A DNA stretch of 64,000 nucleotides, from the NCBI GenBank assembly GCA_038503065.1, contig JBCAMK010000005.1, positions 2,108,001 through 2,172,000 of the forward strand, given 5' to 3'. The notes below the pieces were generated by a model. It was given only the letters and a program-made list of their open reading frames with translations, searched no databases and was not told the origin of the DNA. Source of the stretch: Paragyromitra xinjiangensis (lineage: Eukaryota > Ascomycota > Pezizomycetes > Pezizales > Discinaceae). Of this stretch, positions 56,996 to 64,000 are shown piece by piece. Both the position numbers and the translations under genes were made by a program. Numbering within the stretch: position 1 is the stretch's first letter; each line of letters begins with the position of its first letter.

Positions 56996-59900
56996 ATATC
57001 AAATTTCCTTCATTTTTGGCTATTGAGATGATTATAAATATTGAGAGGTGTGTTGCGAGGTTTAGAACGCTATATGTAAATACCTCTTGAAAGCGCCTAT
57101 ATAGGTTTCTATATGGAGTGATGGAGTTGTAGATCAGTGGTCTCTTGGCAAATAAGCAGCTATGTGGGGGTTGACCGACAAGCAACCTATGTTGGTGGCC
57201 GATCTCTCTACTGTTTGCTCAACTATAAAAGTGTATGGAAGTAGTACTAGCTAAACGTTTTATGCTGTTCCTGTCAGCCGATTGCCGATCTATCACCTAA
57301 CAAGTCTATTTTCGTTATGTCGTTGATAAACCGCCCCACTATTTAGAGTAAACTAACCAATGGCAATTGGAGACTATATGCACTGTTCCTCCGGTTTCTT
57401 TCGTGCTGTTATTCCCGATTAGAATTATCATAATTTAGGTGGCGGGTATCCATTTCTACGAACGCCCCATGCAATGATTTCCAATTTTGAACCAGGTCTA
57501 GGGATCACGACAACTTATAATGTATACGGTAATAGGCCCTGCCAAGAATTTTTACCATAGTATTACTGTATTAGTAGCCTCTTGGCTTTGCTTGGCTATA
57601 CGCCAGTTCATGTGGTTTGCTTATTATATGCCTGCGTATCGTATAAGTCCATCAAAATCTTTCGTCGTGCGGCAAGTACCATGTTTTCTCGGTAACGAAA
57701 TGGCCTGGGCTAGGCGATTCTAAATCGGCCTTTGAAAAGTGCTAAAACGGTTGTTAGGTACCTATCAGCAATTGCTGTCAAAGCTAATTACTTACCTAGT
57801 ATGTGGGATGATTTTAACTAAGGTATCATTTCAGTCTAGTCAAAGTCATTCCTTTGTTAACAGGGTATACGGTAACTAGGTGTGATGGAAGTAGTCACGA
57901 GGTCAGATAAAGATGTACTAGTGATGACAGACAACGAAGAAATAAGGTGCAGGTTAGGGAATACTTAGGTTCGTTTCCATCTCCTACTGCTTATGACTGC
58001 AATAGTCAGCGGATACAGCAAGTACTACACAACATGCACTACCAGGGGCTGTCCATGTGTTACCACATGGGGTGGTGGGAAGGAGTAGGAAGGTGGATTT
58101 GGCGGCAAAGTCCTTAATTCATGATAGTCGCAACATATCTGTTATGGTATTTGTACAACACATTACCTTTCCTCTCCTCTCTCTCATCTATCAAGCAGAC
58201 CCAGGGGTTTAATGGGCAATTGGGAAGATAATTGGTGCATTGTAAACTTAGGGGCGTGTGTTGGAAACCATGAGACCCTCCGGAATGACATTCCATTCAT
58301 TGCTGCCATTCGTGTGTTTAATCCATATCTTCAAATTCGACTCACTTATCTCATGTCTTGTCCGAATTAACTCCGAACTCTTATGCACTAAGAGTGGAGT
58401 TTGCTGTGGTAAAGCTGACTAGCTGCGACTTCAGTGCCTAGGAACTAGGAGAAAAGCCAGGTCACAAGATATCACTCTGCTGTAGTACTAGCTGGCACGC
58501 TCCAAACCCTAAGCCCCAAGCCCTATACTACAGCAGCGGCGAAAAAAATCTCTCGGCGCCAAGCACCAAGAACACTATAAAAAGGCATCCTGCTCCGCAC
58601 CTCTCTTGCTTCCTCATACTTACCTGGCGACGACATTCGACGCTCATCAAGGTCGAATTTCCGGGGGCGATATAGCTCTCATTGCACAGCGAGGGCTGAG
58701 CTTCTGCCAAAGGTCTTCGGGCCTTCTGGGTTGCTTAATTTTTGATTTAATCCAGAACCCTCTGCACAGGTTTCTCTTCTTCCCACCCAGTTGACTGCTT
58801 GGGCGTTGCCGAGGCGTTGATCTGGAATGAATGATTGAAGGAACGGGAGACCTTAGAAGGGAGTTCTTTCCCTGTCAGTCATGTTTCTGGAGGTAGATAT
58901 GTGCTTGTATCTGTTACTGGCAAAGTTGGGGGGTTTCTTGAGATGGGTGGGGTTTGCTTGACGGCTTTTACCCTAGTCGGTGGTCAGGGAGAGAGCATCA
59001 CCTGGCCCGTTATCGTAGCAGCATATCATAGGTGGCAGGCATCTACAAGAATCACGGAAGAGCCTTCTCCCCCCCGGTATCGCTTTCTTGCGTACTACTG
59101 ATGGTGTAAAACGAAGATCTTCAGTAGGCTGTATCACTATGCGGAGACTACCAAGAGGGTTCAGGGAAAAGCTTGAGTCTAAAGAAGGATTACTAGGATT
59201 TGAGAATGGGATGGTATGCGTGTTTGTGGCATGAATGGGGGTATTCAACATATGGGGGTTATGAAGTCCCCAGCCGACGAGGAGTAGCCAGCGTGAAATC
59301 GGCGCCTATCATACGTATTTTGACGCTAGTCGCTCAATGTGATGCGAATGATTAACTGTGACTCCAATTGATATATAGTGTAGGGAAGCTGGAATGATTC
59401 TTGTGTAAAAAGAGTTGCAATTCGGCTGTGCGGAGCATTTGTTACGGCCTAAATGCCTCATGGTATGAAAGGACAGGATAGAACGGATGCTAATGAGCCA
59501 ATCTGTGGTGGGCACATTGAAAGGGAGAACTGCATGCGTTTAGTTTCTAATTAAAGGCTGATTGATTCTCTGCATCTCGGTGAAACATCGGGGGGGGTTT
59601 TTTTTAAAAAATAGCCTACATATTAAAAAAAGAAAGAGAAGCAACTCCCCATCACCCTAGAATTAATTTCTCAACCTATTATTCTTCAATCCAGTCATAT
59701 TTTGTTTCTCAACCAATCTCAACCCCTAAAAAGGACTAACTGTTGTATCAACTCACAAAGGCGTTTTAACCCTTGAGTAGCGGTGGGCATGTAGCGATGT
59801 GTTTGCTGGCAGAGACGTTAGTGTGTATTAACATTGTAGATTCCGCTCACATCAAGCTCTCTAGAAGATATCTCGAGAGCCTCTGGGTAGGGTGGGTAGC

Positions 59901-60962
59901 AAACATTTCCAGGAATCGTCATCTCGCAGCGAGCATCTTCAAACAACTCAGGAAGACCAGGAGAACCAAGACCACATTTCAATAGTACTACCAAACTAGG
60001 CCTCCTTATTTGGGTTATTATGTCGAAAATTTGTTTCTGAGTATCATCCCCTTTGTACTTTTAGGTAAGCCAAATCAGCAACCCGCTATTTGGTGTGGGG
60101 AGCGGGGGAACATTCGCCAAGTTGTCCCAGGGGAAGCACCGAGCTCTTTTAACTCACTCATCATCGCTCCCGAGATTTAGCTATCCACAGAGACCTGAAG
60201 GCGAACACCTGTTGGTTCATCCAACTCCTCTATGGAGACCGCGACTATCAATGTGGTTACTGCTCGGTCGAGGCAATAAAAGCAATTGCATCTACGAAGG
60301 CTTGCCGTAATATTGCTTTGGTATCTGCCAACCTCCCTGTTTCCTGAAAACCTTCAGGTGGTAGGGTTGGCTCTGGGTCATCATCGGTATCAATTATGTT
60401 GCCGATATCGTTTGTATCATGTGAATGGTTGAGTTGTTGTAGAAGACACACAAGTTTAAGTTTAACAAGCTTGTGGTGGGTTTCGTCCTGGTGAGACAAT
60501 TTCGGCTGGTGGGCTAGTATCCATAGCCCTCGATTCTTTCCAAACCTTTCGTTGGAGGGGAGTGAGAGTTGAGGAGCAGATCAGAGAATCTTGAACGAGA
60601 AATTATTGTAAGTTAGAGAGTTTATAGAATAGCAAGAAGTAGTAATTGTATCTGAAATTGTCTGTTGCTAGTGAACGAAATATCGGTTCTGGTGCTAAGG
60701 TATGTAAGCATGGTGGATTTCAGGCTTTGACCACTTAGGGGGGCTTTCTGTTGGAATCTAGTCACTAAAAATTGGAGAGAAGGAACAAGGTTTAAAAGTT
60801 ATTCTCAATAAGATCCGAGTTTCGTTTCAACATCAAACAATTTCTCCCCCGACTAAGTATATATATGTGGGTCTCAGGATCAAGACGACAAGGAAACGCC
60901 AAAAGATAGCTCAAAGAAATTAGCTCAACAAACAAGAAGTACCAACATTAATTCTCTAACCC
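56996..60962. other. Long gene-poor spacer
   Basis: Nearly 4 kb, the longest gap in the window. Open frames are short and lack domain features. A G/T/A homopolymer junction lies at about 59590-59618. An 80-codon open frame without an ATG at 60257-60499 (-) is noted but not accepted as a gene. No tRNA, rRNA or repeat structure is recognised. Confidence 0.5.
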
Positions 60963-62252
60963 TTAATTTCTTACTAATTTCAGATCTTTTACGCCCATGT
61001 TTTTCAGTTTCTCATTAACGAGTGAAATTGCAGCGCTGAAAGTTTCTTTCCCACCCTCGCACGCCCCAGCTTCCACGTGTTGGGCTAGCCCACTCAGTGC
61101 TGCAAAACTTTTCCGCTGTTTCCCAGTGCTCTTGTGGTCGCTACCTAACATCAACGAGGGCGATGGACAGCGATAGATCTTTGACGCGTGTGCCCGTGAT
61201 TGCATGTGTATGTGGAGTGAATTTATGTCCTTGTACTGTTTAGGATTCTGTTCCGGACACAGTGGGCATGTAAATGTACTGGGTATCAATTGGCTGGAAA
61301 AGCTAGCCTCGCTGGGGGTAAAGAATCTGCTAGTGGAAGCAGAAGGTGTTAAGAAGACACCACCGACAGAACTGCTCGAGATGCTAGGTGTGGGGGCATG
61401 GCCGAATATGGAACTTGAGCTTCTATCTAGAGTTGGAGTTACAGTGCCGGAAGACGTAAACCTGGAGTCGTCGGAATCGCTTTGAGAATCTTCGGAGTCA
61501 GAGCTCGAGCTCTCATCGTCAAAGGTAGCAACCCCATCACTATCATTGCCATCTGTAAAAATATCGTCCCAGTTTTCGGATCCCCTGCTACTATAGGCGA
61601 TGCTAGTCTGGCTCGGGGTAAACATGACGCTGCCGCCTACGGACGGGGAGTAACTAGAGGATGTGATCATCATCCTATCCCGTAGCATCGTATCAACAGC
61701 AGCTGGGTCTGTGATAATATTCGTAGGGTCGTTTGCGATAACGAGGTCGTCAATCATTCTCCGTGTGAGTTTCGAGGGGCATGCACCACTTTCGAGGTGA
61801 GCGAGCATCCCCGAAGGTGTGTGGAACACCCTACCGCAGCCATTCCCACCGAGACAGGCCGTGCATTCCATGATGGGATTATGAATAACGGATCCCAGAT
61901 GCTGTTCGAGTGCCTTTGTGCTCTTGAATATTTTTTTGCATTCTTCACAGTATGCTGCAGAAGGTCCTAAGGCAATCACCACGCGAGGAGGGTGTATTCT
62001 TTCGTCATTAAGGTGCATAGAGAGGTCAAGTTGAAAATCGAAGTCTTCATCGCAATCGCAACAACGAAATTGTGAAACAGGTGGATCCGCGCAGCCCGTG
62101 GAAGTGCGATGGCGTCTCCGTGCTGTTTTGCTGGAAAACCACCGACTACAATCGTTACATTTAAATCGGTCCCCCCGGTGATGAATGGGATCGTTACTTC
62201 TGTGATGTTGGGTCTCAACGACGCTGCGCCAGCAAAGTTTGCAGAAAGGCAT
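60963..62252 (-). CDS. C2H2 zinc-finger protein
   Basis: A single exon of 429 residues from the Met at 62252; the open frame extends further upstream but without another ATG. Four or more C2H2-like fingers lie in the first half: CKLCWRSVVETQHHRSNDPI, FKCNDCSRWFSSKTARRRH, FRCCDCDEDFDFQLDLSMH, YCEECKKIFKSTKALEQH, and CGRVFHTPSGMLAHLESGAC. One more degenerate finger lies near the C-terminus (FTCPLCPEQNP...HIHMQSRAH). A long acidic, Ser-rich stretch separates them. This architecture is widespread in moulds and is usually annotated only as a C2H2 domain protein; DNA or RNA binding is possible but the target is unknown. Confidence 0.82.
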   Translation of the reverse strand: MPFCKLCWRSVVETQHHRSNDPIHHRGDRFKCNDCSRWFSSKTARRRHRTSTGCADPPVSQFRCCDCDEDFDFQLDLSMHLNDERIHPPRVVIALGPSAAYCEECKKIFKSTKALEQHLGSVIHNPIMECTACLGGNGCGRVFHTPSGMLAHLESGACPSKLTRRMIDDLVIANDPTNIITDPAAVDTMLRDRMMITSSSYSPSVGGSVMFTPSQTSIAYSSRGSENWDDIFTDGNDSDGVATFDDESSSSDSEDSQSDSDDSRFTSSGTVTPTLDRSSSSIFGHAPTPSISSSSVGGVFLTPSASTSRFFTPSEASFSSQLIPSTFTCPLCPEQNPKQYKDINSLHIHMQSRAHASKIYRCPSPSLMLGSDHKSTGKQRKSFAALSGLAQHVEAGACEGGKETFSAAISLVNEKLKNMGVKDLKLVRN

Positions 62253-64000
62253 GAGGAAGATCAGGAGACACAAAAACCGGGATTTATGACTACGGTCGGT
62301 ACTACCAGAGGATAGCTTTTTCCAACAAAGAAATACAAAAAATTCCGTACTTATCACCTAGACATATTTTCAGGCAACCCATCTTCCAGTTCCTAATGCA
62401 GTCTGCAGGGTACCGTAAATATGAATAGATTGGTTTAGCCGCTTGTGGGAAGGGCTGGCTTTACGTGGGAATCCACGCCAATGCATATCGATTGGCGAGT
62501 AAAGCAACATCCTGGTGTCTTACCGAAAAACCGGTGTCTCAGATGGGAGAGCAGCCAATGGGTGATAGTTGTTTTAACTACCTAGCGTTCGTTAGCCAAG
62601 CTCTCTGATCTCTTAGTAAGAATTGAAGATGAAAGCTCTGGGCGAACACCATACAACCTAGACCATTACTAACCAAGTACTACTTTCTCGCATCTAGCTG
62701 TGGTTCGAGAGTTAGGCTCTATTAGCTGTAGCTACTGATGGATAAAGAACCCTATTAATAGAACCGCAATTGCCCTGTAGCCAAGGCGTCAGTGCCAGTG
62801 TAGAATAAACTTCATGAAAATCGTACAACATTTAAAGAAGCTAAGGTTCCATAACTTATCTTCACCCACCACAACTTTAAACCTCTTTCCGCCTGTCGCT
62901 CAATGCCCCTTCTACTGGAAGCTCAGCAGTGAGGATTTTGATCCAGGGCATGGTGCTCAAAATATATCTGGTAAGGGAAGCAGGCAGCAGCGTAATTTTT
63001 GAGGAACGATTAACGGCCGAAGCCCTAGGGCTAACAGTGGCTCCAAGGGTATGGGTGAAACAGCTGAAGAGCGAGGACTCTTGTAGATGTAACGGATGAG
63101 ATAGCATGACAGATGGAGTCACATTTATTGGCTAACGGTAATAATGAGATCGAGTGGAAAGGGCAAGCAGCAGGTAGCGTAGACAGAGTCCCTTTTTTGG
63201 TCGTCTGAGTGGACTTTATTGGGAACCTGAGATTCTCCGAGGGTTTTCATAGCCCAAGAGATGTTGATATCAGGTTTCAGCCCTAACCCTGATCCGAGAG
63301 AGAAACTGATGAGCATCGAACCCAATCCCTTACGAAAAAGAACGGGAAACGTGGGGTATGCTCCCTAAACAGACACCAATAATTAGTAAGGCGCCAAGCG
63401 GCGTATTCCATCTGGCTAAAGGCCATATTGAGCCTGCCGAGCATTGGATCTACCATACTCTAGTAACTTGAGAATCGATCTGAAGAGATGGTCGATGATG
63501 CCAAGATGTTAGCAATGCGGCTCTGCGATGACAACCAGGATAATTGTCAATCAGTCGTAAGCCAAGGTAAACAGCCTCAAACCAGTGTCGGGATTCCACT
63601 GAACGTGATATTTCAGACGGCAAAGCTGCTTATGGGAATTAGAAACGCCTTGGAAGAACCAGCAGTTTCCAACATTCTTTGTGGGGGTTGGAATGTGGAG
63701 AACCGAGGAGAGTATCCGCAGACAGTTAGCGAGGCGCAGTGAAGCTCTGCACCAGCCGGAAAATGCCCCCGCAAATGACGTCGGATCCCCCTGCCTGGAA
63801 AAACGGCAGGATTCACAGAAAACGACAACGCGCATGGGGCATCACCCCAAATAAGTAATCACGCCTCACGATCCTCCAATACCGTTCTCCTCACTTCTCC
63901 ATCTCTTTGCTGTGTCAAGCTTTCATATCTTCATCTACTTCACCCAATCCCATCTCGTTTCCAGCTTTCTATCAGCTACAGAAAAGCAACACTCGCCGGT
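62253..64000. other. Terminal spacer
   Basis: The last 1.75 kb of the window. Short open frames, for example at 63488-63742, show no family features. The final 150 bases are pyrimidine-rich and could be the leader of a gene that starts beyond the window, but this cannot be shown. Confidence 0.4.

Noticed and set aside
60257..60499. 80-codon open frame (-) with acidic, protein-like composition
   Set aside because: It has no ATG in frame, no clear splice partner and no recognised family; a gene remnant is possible but cannot be supported.
53930..63300. Scattered AACCCTAA-like octamers that resemble telomere repeats (for example 53935, 54111, 58503, 63285)
   Set aside because: They are single units and not arrays, so there is no sign of a telomere or an interstitial telomeric tract.
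1..64000. Search for tRNA, 5S rRNA, CRISPR arrays and biosynthetic or defence clusters
   Set aside because: No tRNA T-arm/B-box with a matching acceptor stem, no 5S-like sequence, no regularly spaced repeats and no clustered pathway genes were found by eye; a covariance-model scan could still find a short RNA gene.

Overview
The window is nuclear DNA of a filamentous ascomycete (Pezizomycotina). It has many short spliceosomal introns (about 73 inferred, mostly 45-100 bp, GT...AG with CTAAC-type branch sites), single-copy housekeeping genes on both strands, and proteins that are closest in type to mould orthologues: a fungal IEC3-type INO80 subunit, Hel2, Nop13, Sec15 and Ire1. The intron density and 1-4 kb spacers would fit an early-diverging group such as Pezizomycetes, but that is an inference. 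All exon joins were made by eye from reading frame, splice sites and family conservation.

Layout. 1-1639: 3' part of MSH4 (+). 3037-7947: eIF2B-gamma and the ribosome-collision E3 ligase HEL2, both (-). 8636-10769: V-ATPase subunit B, VMA2 (+). 11401-11922: inverted-repeat (fold-back) element. 12386-15181: exocyst SEC15 (-). 16113-16934: unrecognised coiled-coil protein (-). 17633-18922: PEX10 (-). 20730-22178: F-box protein (+). 22959-23672: coatomer zeta, RET3 (-). 25252-26577: BEM46-type hydrolase (-). 27844-28974: F-box/ankyrin protein (+). 29424-31299: PCH2/TRIP13 (+). 31300-34841: gene-poor spacer. 34842-38668: IRE1 (+). 39425-40443: second, larger inverted-repeat element. 40919-42504: proteasome ATPase RPT5 (-), divergent from SSF1 (+, 42855-44353). 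45042-46039: ATP11 (+). 47797-49264: INO80 subunit IEC3 (-), divergent from ribosomal protein eL37 (+, 49770-50342). 51136-51731: Asterix/PAT10-type ER protein (-). 52140-53564: NOP13 (+). 55042-56995: acyl-CoA synthetase with a peroxisomal signal (+). 60963-62252: C2H2 zinc-finger protein (-). The rest is non-coding as far as I can see.

Functionally this is an ordinary chromosomal arm. Translation and protein quality control are well represented (eIF2B-gamma, HEL2, SSF1, NOP13, eL37, RPT5, IRE1, Asterix). There are also two meiotic ATPases (MSH4, PCH2), peroxisome function (PEX10, a PTS1-bearing ligase), trafficking (SEC15, RET3) and organelle ATPases (VMA2, ATP11). I see no operon-like, biosynthetic or defence cluster. 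The least explained material is the two inverted-repeat elements, the iterated TGGCC...TACAAA motif in the first, two dispersed 8-mers that look over-represented in spacers, several unusual splice structures, and one unassigned coiled-coil protein.
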